Of a stretch of DNA of 64,000 bases, positions 27,000 through 36,428 are shown piece by piece. A model generated the notes under the pieces. That model did no database searches, had not been told where the DNA came from, and saw nothing but the letters and a program-made list of their open reading frames with translations. The stretch is taken from NCBI GenBank assembly GCA_017945845.1, contig CP072828.1:1302001-1366000 (forward strand), read 5' to 3'. Made by a program: the position numbers and the translations under genes. Origin of the DNA: Carnobacteriaceae bacterium zg-C25 (GTDB taxonomy: Bacteria > Bacillota > Bacilli > Lactobacillales > Aerococcaceae). Position 1 is the first letter of the stretch. Each line of letters starts with the position of its first letter.

Positions 27000-28403
27000 A
27001 TGTTTTATAAAGAAAATCATCCAAATGACGAAATCATATTAAACACATTATCCGAATTAGTACCAAAAGATCATTTACTACGTAAAATTGATAAATCAAT
27101 TGATTTCAATTTTATTTATGATATTACTTCTCCTTACTATAGTCATACCAACGGTCGTAATAGTTTAGATCCAGTTGTTTTATTTAAATTAGTCTTTTTA
27201 AAAGATATTTACGGTATTAAATCAATGCGAGAAACCATTAAACGTGTCGAAACTGATGTGGCGTTTAGATGGTTTTTAAACCTTCCTTTCTCTAAACCAA
27301 CTCCTCATTATTCCACTTTTTCTCAAAATTATATTCGCCGTTTTCAAGGTACTTCTGTGTTTGAAGATATATTTAACACTATTGTACACCAAGCTATCTC
27401 ACATCATTTAATTAGTGGGACAGCATTATTTACAGATTCCACACATATTAAAGCAAATGCCAATAAAAATAAATTTAAAAACGCTATTATTGAAACCGTT
27501 CAAGAACGTAAACGAGATTTAGAAAACGAAATTAACGCTGAACGAGAAGCTATTGGAAAAAAGCCTTTTAATTACACTGATAAAATCATCTCTAAATCCA
27601 TTAAAGAAAGTACGACTGATCCAGAAAGTGGATATTACCATAGAGATAATAAAGAAAAGGGATTTATGTACTTAGACCATCGTAGTGTAGATGGTAAACA
27701 TAATTTTATTGTGGATTGCTTTATTACACCAGGCAACGTGCATGATAGTGTACCGTATGTGTCGCGATTAACACATATAATCGAAACATTTAATTTTAAT
27801 GTGAATTGTGTCGCGTTAGATAGCGGATATTATAAAAAAGACATTTTAAAATTTTTAGAAGAGAAAAAGATATTTTCTGTGATTGGGTATCGACGTTTTC
27901 ATCGCAATCCTGACCATAAATTTTTTCGATATAATTCATCTATAGATTGTTTTACGGATACACGTACGGGAGAAATTTATACCTACAGAAATATTGATAG
28001 ACAAGGATATAAACAGTATCGTATAAGCGATAATAGTAATAAACGGATACTACGTCGAGCGATAGATGCTGATGTATACGATAGATGTCGTGAACGTCGA
28101 TTATCTACGTTTGGGAAAGCATTATATAAACGACGGAAAGAAACGATTGAGCGTAGTTTTGCAGACTCTAAGCAAAATCATGGGTATCGATTTGCGCAAT
28201 ATAGAGGAGTAACCAAGATGCAACAGTATACTTGGTTATCTTGTGCTGCCCAAAACATGAAAAAAATGGCAATTCTACTCACTGGAGATAGCCATTTTTT
28301 GAGATATTATTCTTCATTTCGTATTTTAAAATTCAAAATCCAACATATTTTTCATTTTTTAAAAAATATGTTGGATTTTTTATTGGTATTGTCAACAGTC
28401 TGA
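27000..28403 (+). CDS. IS1182-family transposase
   Basis: This 467-residue protein has a DUF772-type N-terminus (NSLDPVVLFKLVFLKDIYGIKSMRE) and a DDE core: Asp in LFTDSTHIKANANKNKF, Asp in VALDSGYYKK, Glu in KETIERSFADSKQNHG. The start at 27000 follows AAGGAGG; an upstream in-frame ATG at 26874 lies in the fold-back and is rejected. The frame runs through the 3' terminator hairpin and right inverted repeat, and its TGA stop uses TG of the element plus A of the target. The last residues (LLVLSTV) are therefore encoded by the inverted repeat. Confidence 0.93.
   Translation: MFYKENHPNDEIILNTLSELVPKDHLLRKIDKSIDFNFIYDITSPYYSHTNGRNSLDPVVLFKLVFLKDIYGIKSMRETIKRVETDVAFRWFLNLPFSKPTPHYSTFSQNYIRRFQGTSVFEDIFNTIVHQAISHHLISGTALFTDSTHIKANANKNKFKNAIIETVQERKRDLENEINAEREAIGKKPFNYTDKIISKSIKESTTDPESGYYHRDNKEKGFMYLDHRSVDGKHNFIVDCFITPGNVHDSVPYVSRLTHIIETFNFNVNCVALDSGYYKKDILKFLEEKKIFSVIGYRRFHRNPDHKFFRYNSSIDCFTDTRTGEIYTYRNIDRQGYKQYRISDNSNKRILRRAIDADVYDRCRERRLSTFGKALYKRRKETIERSFADSKQNHGYRFAQYRGVTKMQQYTWLSCAAQNMKKMAILLTGDSHFLRYYSSFRILKFKIQHIFHFLKNMLDFLLVLSTV
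28335..28379 (+). terminator. Terminator-like stem near the right end of the IS1182-type element
   Basis: Arms of about 18 bp beginning AAAATCCAACATATTTTT, with T-run after. It lies inside the transposase reading frame. A relative of this stem marks the remnant at 2605-2670. Confidence 0.7.
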
Positions 28404-28435
28404 ATAAAAACGTTGATAAATCAACGTTTTTAGCC
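28403..28435. repeat. Right 33-bp target duplication of the IS1182-type element
   Basis: Identical to 26772-26804, including the palindromic terminator; it remains as the terminator facing tRNA-Arg. Confidence 0.9.
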
Positions 28436-28487
28436 TATTGTTTTTTGCAATCTTTTTTACTTTCTGCATACTTTCGATTGCTTTGTA

Positions 28488-28561
28488 CGTTTCAGGAGGG
28501 ATTCGAACCCCCGACCGTTCGCTTAGAAGGCGAATGCTCTATCCTGCTGAGCTACTGAAAC
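28488..28561 (-). tRNA. tRNA-Arg (anticodon UCU)
   Basis: The minus strand folds as a 74-nt cloverleaf: acceptor GTTTCAG / CTGAAAC, anticodon stem TTCGC / GCGAA with loop CTTCTAA (anticodon TCT at 28525-28527) and T-arm GGGGGTTCGAATCCCTC. CCA is not encoded. Its 3' end faces the integrase and is a plausible attachment site. Confidence 0.96.
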
Positions 28562-28573
28562 AGAACACTCCAT

Positions 28574-28601
28574 ATTTTACTGTTTTTTGTGAAAAAGTCA
28601 A
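28574..28601 (-). promoter_or_regulatory. Promoter of tRNA-Arg
   Basis: Minus-strand -35 TTGACT (28596-28601), 16-bp spacer, -10 TAAAAT (28574-28579). Confidence 0.7.
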
Positions 28602-28837
28602 CTATTCTTCATAGACTTTTTACAACCAGAATTGTTCATTTCAATCAATACACTGTATAAAATACTTTGAAAAATAACCTATCCCATCAATCTACGCAAA
28701 TTATAAAACACCGTCAACCCATTAAGACAATACGATATCTCTCACATTCAAAAAATGACACATCCTTTTTAAGTTTGATACCAACAATCGTCACGCTTCA
28801 TTTTATTAGGCATCAACCTGATTTAACATCGAACAAT
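28602..28837. other. Gene-free stretch upstream of tRNA-Arg
   Basis: AT-rich sequence. A possible plus-strand frame at 28667-28882 has no RBS and runs through the prfC terminator, so it is not called. It holds copies of a weak motif CATCAACCYGATTT (28810-28830 and again at 28880-28900). Confidence 0.4.
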
Positions 28838-28878
28838 AAAAAGATAGCGACCAAACATCTGTTAAATCACTATCTTTT
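28838..28878 (-). terminator. Terminator of prfC
   Basis: Stem AAAAGATAG / CTATCTTTT; the minus strand ends in TTTTTATTG. Confidence 0.7.
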
Positions 28879-28910
28879 ATGAATCATCAACCCGATTTGA
28901 TATAGAGTCG

Positions 28911-30482
28911 TTATAATAATGTTTTCAATTTAATATCTGGGTATTTATCGGCAAACCAACGTTCTGCAAAAGCATTTTCAAATAAAAATACCGGATTGCC
29001 AAATCTATCGCGTGCCAATAAGTTACGGCTTGAACTCATATTTGGATCCAAGTCCTCTTCTTCAATCCATCGGGCAATTTTATTCCCCATTGGTGTCATT
29101 ACAATTTCTGAATTGTATTCGTTTAATAAACGGTATTGGAACACTTCAAACTGTAATTGTCCAACGGCACCCAAAATATAATCTTCTGTATGGTACGTTT
29201 TGTACAACTGAATAGCACCTTCTTGAACCAATTGCTCAACACCTTTATGAAATGATTTTTGTTTCATCACATTTTTAGCCGTTACTTTCATAAAAATTTC
29301 TGGTGTAAATTGTGGTAAATCTTTAAATTGAATTGGCTTTTTACCCGTAAACAACGTATCTCCAATTTGGAAATTTCCTGTATCATACAACCCGATAATA
29401 TCCCCTGCAACCGCCGTTTGCACGCTCTCACGTGCATCCGCCATAAATTGCGTCGTATGCGATAGTTTCATTTTTTTATTGGAACGTGTTACGGTAACAT
29501 CCATTCCCGGTGTAAATTCGCCCGAACAAATACGCACAAAAGCAATACGGTCACGATGCGCCGGGTTCATATTGGCTTGAATCTTGAAAATGAATCCCGT
29601 AAATTCTGTATTGTCTGGCGCAACGACAACTTCTTCTTTTGTTTCCGTTTCTTTTGGTGACGGCGCTAAATCAACAAAGGCATCTAAAAAAGTAGACACA
29701 CCAAATCCTGTTAAAGCTGAACCGAAAAATACTGGTGTTAATTCACCGTCTTGGATAGCTTCTAAAGAAAATGGATTCCCCGCTTCATTTAACAACAACA
29801 TATCTTCCAATGTTTGATCGTATAACGTTGATAGTTTAAACGTGTAATCGCCATCGACTTCTCCATTTTCATTCAACGGTAAATAGTCGTTGTCTCCGTT
29901 TTCCTCGGGTTTAGACAATTCCACACGTTTGTTATAACGGTCGTATAACCCTAAAAAGCCTTTTCCCATACCCATTGGCCAATTCATTGGATACGCTTGA
30001 ATACCAAGTACATCTTCCAACTCGGCAACTAAATCTAACGGTTCACGACCGTCGCGGTCTAATTTATTAATGAATGTAAAAATTGGAATGCCACGCATAC
30101 GGCAAACTTTAAATAATTTTTTCGTCTGTGGTTCAATCCCTTTCGCTGAGTCGATAACCATCACCGCACTATCCACTGCCATTAGTGTACGATAAGTGTC
30201 TTCTGAAAAATCTTCGTGGCCGGGTGTATCTAAAATATTAATGCGTTTGCCATCATAATCGACTTGCATGACGGAACTGGTTACCGAAATACCACGTTGC
30301 TTTTCGATTTCCATCCAGTCTGATTTAGCAAATTTCCCTGTTTTTTTACCTTTTACTGTACCGGCTTGTCGAATGGCTCCACCATATAATAAAAGTTGCT
30401 CTGTAATGGTCGTTTTCCCCGCATCCGGATGCGAAATAATCGCAAATGTACGGCGCTTACTAATTTCTTGTGTTAAATTCAT
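28911..30482 (-). CDS. prfC: Peptide chain release factor 3
   Basis: RF3 is a translational GTPase that releases RF1/RF2 from the ribosome. The 523-residue protein has [15 protein letters not shown] (P-loop), [13 protein letters not shown] (switch I), [15 protein letters not shown] and [10 protein letters not shown]. The start at 30482 (MNLTQEIS) is chosen because GAGGAG precedes it by 6-7 bases; the frame extends 26 codons further without an RBS. Monocistronic. Confidence 0.97.
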   Translation of the reverse strand: MNLTQEISKRRTFAIISHPDAGKTTITEQLLLYGGAIRQAGTVKGKKTGKFAKSDWMEIEKQRGISVTSSVMQVDYDGKRINILDTPGHEDFSEDTYRTLMAVDSAVMVIDSAKGIEPQTKKLFKVCRMRGIPIFTFINKLDRDGREPLDLVAELEDVLGIQAYPMNWPMGMGKGFLGLYDRYNKRVELSKPEENGDNDYLPLNENGEVDGDYTFKLSTLYDQTLEDMLLLNEAGNPFSLEAIQDGELTPVFFGSALTGFGVSTFLDAFVDLAPSPKETETKEEVVVAPDNTEFTGFIFKIQANMNPAHRDRIAFVRICSGEFTPGMDVTVTRSNKKMKLSHTTQFMADARESVQTAVAGDIIGLYDTGNFQIGDTLFTGKKPIQFKDLPQFTPEIFMKVTAKNVMKQKSFHKGVEQLVQEGAIQLYKTYHTEDYILGAVGQLQFEVFQYRLLNEYNSEIVMTPMGNKIARWIEEEDLDPNMSSSRNLLARDRFGNPVFLFENAFAERWFADKYPDIKLKTLL

Positions 30483-30530
30483 GCTTTTCTCCTCACTATT
30501 CGTCTTATTATACAAGATTTTATGTTTGAA

Positions 30531-30561
30531 AAAAAGGGCTATCCTGTCAAGGATAGCCACG
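30531..30561 (-). terminator. Terminator of the Cof phosphatase gene
   Basis: Stem GGCTATCC / GGATAGCC with TGACA loop and T-run on the minus strand. Confidence 0.85.
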
Positions 30562-30591
30562 TTTCATTCATTAGCACTATAAACCACATCT

Positions 30592-31407
30592 TTAATCACC
30601 TAAAACAATTTTAGAAACGATGTGCGCCACACCATCTTCGTTATGACTTGTCGTTTGATGTTTAGCAGCAAGCTTGATAGCCTCTACCGCATTACCCATC
30701 GCAACACTCTCTCCAGCAATCACAATCATATCCATGTCGTTGTGATTATCACCAATTGCCATCACATCAGATAAAGGGATATTCAAATGCTCACACAGCG
30801 CTTTTAACGCGTTCCCTTTATTCGCTTCTTTATGCAAAATTTCCAAATAAAACGGCGTACTTTTTACCGTAAAATACTTTTGCGTAAACCATTCTGGTAA
30901 CTTTGCCACTACATCGTCAATTTTTTGTGGGTCATCAGCAAACATCATTTTTTGAATGCTAAGTTGACTGTTTTGCACTTCTTCTAATGTTCGCACACGA
31001 ATTGGCATTTTGACCAAGTTAGATTCATACGCCACATAAATACCAATATCACGTTGCGTCGTGTACAAATACGAACGATCCGCCGCATAGAAACTCACGT
31101 CGTAGTCGTTTGCCAATGCATTCACTTCATTGAACGTTTCTAAAGACAGTCCGTATTCTTTAATCACTTTCGTCCCATCCGTTGTTTGAACAAGCGAGCC
31201 ATTATACGTAATGACGTACTGATCGCCACCGACTAAATCCAACTCTTTGAGCAACGCCTCCACACCTTTTAGCGGACGACCTGTAGCCAGCACCACTTTC
31301 ACGCCTTTTTCACTCGCTTTTTTTAATGTGTTTTTCACTGCATCCGTTAAAACACCTGCACTATTTAACAAAGTACCATCAATATCGATAGCCACTAATT
31401 TAACCAT
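30592..31407 (-). CDS. Cof-type HAD-superfamily phosphatase
   Basis: This 271-residue protein has HAD motif I (VAIDIDGTLLNSAG), motif II (VVLATGRP), a C2-type cap and motif IV (AIGDNHNDMDMI). The family dephosphorylates sugar phosphates, FMN or related small phosphorylated metabolites; the physiological substrate cannot be read from sequence. Monocistronic between two terminators. Confidence 0.92.
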   Translation of the reverse strand: MVKLVAIDIDGTLLNSAGVLTDAVKNTLKKASEKGVKVVLATGRPLKGVEALLKELDLVGGDQYVITYNGSLVQTTDGTKVIKEYGLSLETFNEVNALANDYDVSFYAADRSYLYTTQRDIGIYVAYESNLVKMPIRVRTLEEVQNSQLSIQKMMFADDPQKIDDVVAKLPEWFTQKYFTVKSTPFYLEILHKEANKGNALKALCEHLNIPLSDVMAIGDNHNDMDMIVIAGESVAMGNAVEAIKLAAKHQTTSHNEDGVAHIVSKIVLGD

Positions 31408-31587
31408 ATTGTTATTCCTTTCTTCATTGTCACGTCACAACATTAATGAATCATTCCCCTTATACTTTATGGACGCTATTTATTTTAATATTGACGGCAT
31501 AAGATATTACCTTTCATTTCATCAAGTATCAACTCTATTGATACGATTACATCATCGCCACCCACAAAGTATTCGTTTCATTATAAC

Positions 31588-31640
31588 AAAAAATACCACC
31601 CGCTCCAACTTTATGTTGAATACGGGTGATTCACTTTTTT
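31588..31640 (-). terminator. Terminator of the HD-domain gene
   Basis: Stem CACCCG...AAC / GTT...CGGGTG (31597-31628), T-run on the minus strand; the plus side is also T-rich, so it may be bidirectional. Confidence 0.75.
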
Positions 31641-31651
31641 AATTTGTCCAT

Positions 31652-32971
31652 TTAGTTCAAGTGCTGACTATAATACTTTTTCACATCAACGGTATTTAAA
31701 ACTTCCAAAAACGCTTTATCTTTAATCAATTCTTTTGGGAAAAAGAATCGATTATCGCCATTTTGTTTTCCGGTTAAAGCCGCAACAAGCGCACTGGCTT
31801 GAGATAATTCGGTTAACGAACCGTCTTTATTCAATAATTGAATCGACACACGTGCTTTTTGCGAATTTGGACGATAAAAATCGTATGGCAAATCAAAACT
31901 ACTGTTAAATCCTGTGTAGTAATCGACATCATACCCATGCGCTTGAATCGCTTCTTTCACATGCTGACACGTTTCATCTGCTTTAATTTCTATCGACTTA
32001 AACAATTTACGAGTTAAATAGCGATGCGCTAAATCTTTCAAGACATCATCATCTTGATACATAAACGCTGTAAAATACGTCGTCATCACACCGTCGTCTA
32101 AACGTAAATAATCATCAAGCGTCCATGTTTTTTCAAAAAACGGCACTAACAATGGCATCGTTTCGATTTGTGTCATTAAGCCTTTTTCATAGCAATACTT
32201 TGCACGACGGAACAAATTGTCAATCAATACTTCTACACTACGTGATACCGAATGGAAATACACTTGCATGTACATTTGGTAACGCGACACGATATAATCT
32301 TCAACCGCATGCATCCCAGACGCATCAAAACAAATGCCGTCACGATGTGGACGAATCACCCGTAAAATACGGTTTAAATCAAACATACCGTAACTAACCG
32401 CTGAAAAATACGCATCACGCAATAAATAATCCATGCGATCGGCATCAATCTGACTAGAAATCATTTGCACCACTTGTGGATTAGGGTATGTTTTTTGAAT
32501 GACGCTTGCCACTTTTTCCGGAAAATCTGCCGACACACGCGACAACACGTCGTTAATTTCAGTGTTTTTCGACAAAATAATGTCAACCGTAATATTTTCA
32601 TGATTTGTTTCAAACACTTTTTCAAAGGTATGCGAAAATGGTCCATGACCCACGTCGTGTAGCAACGCCGCACATAAAGTTACTAGACGTTCCGCATCGT
32701 CCCACAAGCCATCACCAACATATTTTGAACTGTACGTCCGTTTAAATTTATCACAAATTCGACGAGCGATTTCATACACCCCGAGTGAATGTGAAAAACG
32801 AGAATGCTCCGCTCCGTGAAACGTTGATGATGATGTACCCAACTGTTTAATACGGCGTAAACGTTGGAATTCTTTTGTGTTAATTAAATCTAAAATCGTT
32901 TGATGTTGCACATGAATGTAGCCGTGTACGGGATCACGGAATACTTTTTCTTGTGTTAATTCTACTGTCAT
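31652..32971 (-). CDS. HD-domain nucleotide phosphohydrolase (YwfO / dNTPase-like)
   Basis: This 439-residue protein has the HD metal-binding signature: FSHSLGVYEIARRI and LLHDVGHGPFSHTFE, plus DRMDYLLRDAYFS. The N-terminus KVFRDPVHGYIHV is typical of the YwfO group, whose enterococcal member EF1143 is a dNTP triphosphohydrolase. The start at 32971 has GAGGGG 5 bases upstream; the longer frame to 33019 is rejected. Role in dNTP pool control is inferred by family. Confidence 0.88.
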   Translation of the reverse strand: MTVELTQEKVFRDPVHGYIHVQHQTILDLINTKEFQRLRRIKQLGTSSSTFHGAEHSRFSHSLGVYEIARRICDKFKRTYSSKYVGDGLWDDAERLVTLCAALLHDVGHGPFSHTFEKVFETNHENITVDIILSKNTEINDVLSRVSADFPEKVASVIQKTYPNPQVVQMISSQIDADRMDYLLRDAYFSAVSYGMFDLNRILRVIRPHRDGICFDASGMHAVEDYIVSRYQMYMQVYFHSVSRSVEVLIDNLFRRAKYCYEKGLMTQIETMPLLVPFFEKTWTLDDYLRLDDGVMTTYFTAFMYQDDDVLKDLAHRYLTRKLFKSIEIKADETCQHVKEAIQAHGYDVDYYTGFNSSFDLPYDFYRPNSQKARVSIQLLNKDGSLTELSQASALVAALTGKQNGDNRFFFPKELIKDKAFLEVLNTVDVKKYYSQHLN

Positions 32972-33024
32972 AGTTCCCCTCAAAATGCACTTTTCTTTTA
33001 TTATACAACTTTTTACCAAAAAGA

Positions 33025-33052
33025 CAAAAAACCCCTGACAAACAGGGGATTT
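33025..33052 (-). terminator. Terminator of msrB
   Basis: Stem CCCCTG / CAGGGG with ACAAA loop, T-run on the minus strand. Confidence 0.85.
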
Positions 33053-33062
33053 TCACAACAAT

Positions 33063-33500
33063 TTATTGAAATAATGTTAAATATTTGCCATAACCTTCTT
33101 TTTCAAGGTCGCTCACTGGCACAAAACGTAACGCAGCAGAATTAATGCAGTAACGTAAACCGCCTAATTCTTCTAAACCGTCTGTAAACACGTGCCCTAA
33201 ATGCGAATCCGCTTCTTTTGAACGCACCTCTGTACGTGTACGCGCTAACGTATTATCTTCGTGACGCGTTAAAAAATTGTCCTCAATCGGTTTGGCAAAT
33301 GCCGGCCAGCCACAACCAGCATCGTATTTATCCGTCGAACTAAACAACGGCTCACCACTCACGATGTCTACATAAATACCTTCTTCATAAAAATCGTCGT
33401 ACTCCCCTGTAAACGGTCTTTCTGTGGCGCTGTTTTGTGTCACGTCGTATTGTAACGGCGTTAAACGTTGTTTTAACTCATCTTGATTAAAAGTGCTCAT
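33063..33500 (-). CDS. msrB: Peptide methionine-R-sulfoxide reductase
   Basis: This 145-residue MsrB repairs oxidised methionine. Visible: [31 protein letters not shown] and the catalytic cysteine in [11 protein letters not shown]. The paired CxxC zinc motifs of some MsrBs are absent. The start at 33500 uses AGGGTGG six bases upstream; this RBS and start lie within the 3' end of the SEDS gene (14-base overlap), so translation is probably coupled. Confidence 0.95.
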   Translation of the reverse strand: MSTFNQDELKQRLTPLQYDVTQNSATERPFTGEYDDFYEEGIYVDIVSGEPLFSSTDKYDAGCGWPAFAKPIEDNFLTRHEDNTLARTRTEVRSKEADSHLGHVFTDGLEELGGLRYCINSAALRFVPVSDLEKEGYGKYLTLFQ

Positions 33501-34665
33501 TTTCATCCACCCTTTTCTTTCCATAAATTTGATATTGCATACTTAATATTAACCCAATCGCAATTAGATTGGCAACTAAAGCGGTCCCACCTTGAGAGAT
33601 AAACGGCAACGGAATACCAGTCAACGGTAGTAACCCAACGTTCATTCCAATGTTTTCAAAAACATGGAACACAATCATAGAGGTAATCCCTACACTCATA
33701 TACGTATAAAACTCATTTTTTGTCGTAAAGCACACGCGTATCAATTGATACACCAACACAAAATAAACGATAATAACGGCAAAACTACCAATAAACCCAA
33801 AGTTTTCCGCAATCGTTGAAAAAATCATATCCGATTCACGAACCGGAATGTGTACCTCACTCACACCAATACCTTTTCCAAACGTACCACCTGTGGCAAT
33901 CGCAACAATGGCATTACGCAATTGGTATGAATTTTGATAACCGGCACCAAATGGATCCAACCACGCATCAATACGAGCAAATTGATATTGTTTAAAACCA
34001 AGAAACACTAAAATATCTCTATGATTTACCGTTAAATAAATGAGTAGCGCCCCTAATAAAAATACACCACTAATCATTGGAACTAAAATTTTAGCCGAGA
34101 TGCCTGACGTAATGACAATACCTAAAACAATCGCCATAATCACTAACGTTGTCCCTAAGTCATTTTGTAACACGACTAACGCCAAATACGGCAACGTCCA
34201 CGCCACAATTTTTACCAACAACTGCCAATCCGTTTTGACATTACGTCTGCGGTACGTTGTGTTGTGTTGTGTCACGACACGTGATAAAAAAATAATTAAC
34301 GAAATTTTAGCAATTTCTGACGGCTGAAAACTAAATGAACCTAATCTAAACCAACTGCGCGCACCGGATACTGCAGCTAACTGTCTATCATACAAAAACA
34401 ATATGGCAATCAATAATAATAGGCCCACAATATAGGCAACAAGAGATAACCGCCATAATTTTTTAGCGTCGAATTGCAATAAAAGCACAATGGCAAAACC
34501 ACCCAAAACATACCATATAAAATGCATGATGGTCGCTTGAATGCTGCCTCCATTAATTAATACCGTTGTGGAATAGACGGCTATCATACTAATGACAAAT
34601 AAAATAAAAATCGTCAGAATGATCCCATAATCAATTCTGAAACGATGACGATTCAACTGATTCAC
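33487..34665 (-). CDS. rodA: SEDS-family peptidoglycan glycosyltransferase (RodA/FtsW)
   Basis: This 392-residue protein has about ten membrane segments and SEDS motifs: [31 protein letters not shown] and [14 protein letters not shown]. It polymerises glycan strands with a class B PBP. The start is GTG at 34665 with AAAGGAG 7 bases upstream. Its shortness and lack of a long tail favour RodA over FtsW, but the two cannot be separated firmly here. It is co-transcribed with msrB. Confidence 0.88.
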   Translation of the reverse strand: MNQLNRHRFRIDYGIILTIFILFVISMIAVYSTTVLINGGSIQATIMHFIWYVLGGFAIVLLLQFDAKKLWRLSLVAYIVGLLLLIAILFLYDRQLAAVSGARSWFRLGSFSFQPSEIAKISLIIFLSRVVTQHNTTYRRRNVKTDWQLLVKIVAWTLPYLALVVLQNDLGTTLVIMAIVLGIVITSGISAKILVPMISGVFLLGALLIYLTVNHRDILVFLGFKQYQFARIDAWLDPFGAGYQNSYQLRNAIVAIATGGTFGKGIGVSEVHIPVRESDMIFSTIAENFGFIGSFAVIIVYFVLVYQLIRVCFTTKNEFYTYMSVGITSMIVFHVFENIGMNVGLLPLTGIPLPFISQGGTALVANLIAIGLILSMQYQIYGKKRVDENEHF

Positions 34666-34741
34666 ACTTATTCTCCTTTAAATACGCTTCCCATTATAGC
34701 AAATAAACACGCTCTTGTGGGAAATCCGATGCATTTTAGGT

Positions 34742-34774
34742 AAAAAAAAAGACCCACGCGATTGCGAAAGTCTA
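34742..34774 (-). terminator. Terminator of the tRNA-Tyr-tRNA-Gln unit
   Basis: Imperfect stem AGACTTTCGC / CGCGTGGGTCT followed by a run of T on the minus strand. Confidence 0.6.
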
Positions 34775-34776
34775 AA

Positions 34777-34848
34777 CTGGGGTAGCTGGATTCGAACCAA
34801 CGAATGACGGAGTCAAAGTCCGTTGCCTTACCGCTTGGCTATACCCCA
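34777..34848 (-). tRNA. tRNA-Gln (anticodon UUG)
   Basis: 72-nt cloverleaf on the minus strand: acceptor TGGGGTA / TACCCCA, anticodon stem ACGGA / TCCGT with loop CTTTGAC. CCA is not encoded. Confidence 0.96.
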
Positions 34849-34856
34849 AGAAAAAA

Positions 34857-34937
34857 TGGGGAGAGAAGGATTCGAACCTTCGAACCGTAAGGAACGGATT
34901 TACAGTCCGCCGCGTTTAGCCTCTTCGCTATCTCCCC
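34857..34937 (-). tRNA. tRNA-Tyr (anticodon GUA)
   Basis: 81-nt class II tRNA on the minus strand with a long variable arm; acceptor GGGGAGA / TCTCCCC, anticodon loop CTGTAAA. Eight bases separate it from tRNA-Gln, so the two are one transcript. Confidence 0.96.
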
Positions 34938-34959
34938 GTATCAAATAAGATACTTTGTA

Positions 34960-34988
34960 ATAATACCTTATTTCATACTTTTTGACAA
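34960..34988 (-). promoter_or_regulatory. Promoter of the tRNA-Tyr-tRNA-Gln unit
   Basis: Minus-strand -35 TTGTCA (34983-34988), 17-bp spacer, -10 TATTAT (34960-34965). IS30 copy 2 starts 35 bp upstream and leaves it intact. Confidence 0.8.
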
Positions 34989-35023
34989 GTGATTTTTTGA
35001 ATTTTTTTCAACTTTTCAACTTA

Positions 35024-36315
35024 TGGCAATTGTAAAGTAAAGTGCAAAAAAAACAGATAATGACTTTCTCTTTTGCGGGGTTGATAACCAAACAATAAAA
35101 ACAAAGGTTTTCTAGTCAAGGCGAAAAACGAAGTGTGCCTTGACGGGAAACCAGTTTTTATTAAACTATTAATCTACCCGCAATAAAAATAACTCCGCAG
35201 GTGTACGATAACCTAATTTACGTCGTATTTTCTGATTTAAGCAGGATTCTATTTTACGAATAGTTGACTTTTTAACGGTGTTGATAGATTTACCCTTAGG
35301 TAAAAACTCCCGTATCTGTCCGTTATGGTTTTCGTTAGTACCACGCTCATAAGATGAATAAGGGTGTGCATAGTAAATGTTTAAATATTTCGATTCTAAT
35401 TCAGATAACGAGGCGAATTCTGAACCATTATCAGATGTAATACTCTTGAAGGTTGATTTCCTATATTGTTTAAAAATATTCTTTAATGTCCGTAAGACAC
35501 ATAGTGCTGTTTTATCATTTATTTTACGTATAATTGTATAACGTGTTTGTCGTTCTACTAACGTTAATAATAGTGCTTCATTTTTCGTCTTCTTAAATAA
35601 GACTAAATCAATTTCCCAATGTCCAAATTCTGTACGATTATTCGCTACGTCTGGTCGATTTTCGATAGATGTTCCCATATTTTTCTTGTATGTTTTGGTG
35701 TTATCTTTTTTTGGTCGTTTTCTAATGCTTACCATTTTGGGTAAATCAATTGGTTTGATAGGGATAATACCTTGATGGACAAACGTATAAACCGTTTTCG
35801 TACAAGGGACCTTCTCATTAGGGTGATTTTGCCGATACCAATGTACAAAGGTATCAATACTATGGGTTCTATATTTTTCAGTAACTACCTGTTGTAAGTC
35901 TTTGAAAAATTGCTGACTAAATTTTTCAGTTAAATTATTATGATATTTATTTTGTTGCTTAGCTTTATAGATGTAATGGCTTGTTTCAGCGTAATATTTT
36001 AATTCGTCACGTTGGATACCATTTCGATTAACGATTTGATTAACACTTCCACGTTTAATTTCTCTATAAATTGTAGATATATTTCGTCCGAGTTGTTCAG
36101 CAATATATCGTATTGGTTTCTTTTCGTTTAATAACGTTTCAATTTTTGTGCGTTCAATCAAAGATAGCTGTTTATATTGTTTTTTTGTGTTATAATTTGT
36201 TTTAGACATGATAATTACCTTTCTAATTTTGTAGTGGATTTTAGTCAGTTAATTATCTGTCTTTTTTTGTTTTTATAACACTATTTTGCTTTTGCACTTT
36301 ATTTTACAACTCGGC
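35024..36315 (-). mobile_element. IS30-family insertion sequence, copy 2 (about 1292 bp)
   Basis: Bounded by 13-bp direct repeats ACTTTTCAACTTA (35011-35023 and 36316-36328), with the same terminal inverted repeats as copy 1. It is inserted between hslO and the tRNA promoter, in inverted orientation to copy 1. The one-base length difference from copy 1 is in a T-run near the 3' end. Confidence 0.9.
35169..36209 (-). CDS. IS30-family transposase (copy 2)
   Basis: 346 residues, intact, identical to copy 1 except at four positions (N for D in YHN-x-LTEKF, Q for R in HWYR-x-NHPN, L for Q in KTA-x-CVL, R for H in GY-x-TPAEL). The DDE residues Asp201, Asp260 and Glu293 and the N-terminal HTH are unchanged, so both copies may be active. 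Confidence 0.95.
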   Translation of the reverse strand: MSKTNYNTKKQYKQLSLIERTKIETLLNEKKPIRYIAEQLGRNISTIYREIKRGSVNQIVNRNGIQRDELKYYAETSHYIYKAKQQNKYHNNLTEKFSQQFFKDLQQVVTEKYRTHSIDTFVHWYRQNHPNEKVPCTKTVYTFVHQGIIPIKPIDLPKMVSIRKRPKKDNTKTYKKNMGTSIENRPDVANNRTEFGHWEIDLVLFKKTKNEALLLTLVERQTRYTIIRKINDKTALCVLRTLKNIFKQYRKSTFKSITSDNGSEFASLSELESKYLNIYYAHPYSSYERGTNENHNGQIREFLPKGKSINTVKKSTIRKIESCLNQKIRRKLGYRTPAELFLLRVD

Positions 36316-36428
36316 ACTTTTCAACTTACTAAAAATTAGTGATTAAACCGATTACCGTCAACCGTTTTCAATGCAACTGTATTCAAAAACACGTGTACTA
36401 AAATCGTTTTTATCGCTTCACATAATAC

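Larger units (their letters stand above)
26805..28402 (+). mobile_element. IS1182-family insertion sequence (about 1.6 kb)
   Basis: The ends share the inverted repeat AGACTGTTGACAA (left at 26805; right end complement at 28390-28400). The element lies between identical 33-bp copies of a palindromic terminator. Its left end holds a terminator hairpin built from the inverted repeat (AGACTGTTGACA / TGTCAACAGTCT then TTTTTT, 26805-26840), then a long fold-back (26843-26945), a -10 TATAAT (26966-26971) and the transposase. A strong stem lies near the right end (28335-28379). Confidence 0.9.

Noticed and set aside
22712-28561. att repeats framing the island with tRNA-Arg
   Set aside because: The 3' end of tRNA-Arg (GTTTCAGGAGGGATTCG) has no second copy that I can see near the left edge, so the attachment site remains unproven.
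28667-28882. Possible 71-codon plus-strand gene between tRNA-Arg and prfC
   Set aside because: No RBS, no recognisable protein character, and it reads through the prfC terminator.
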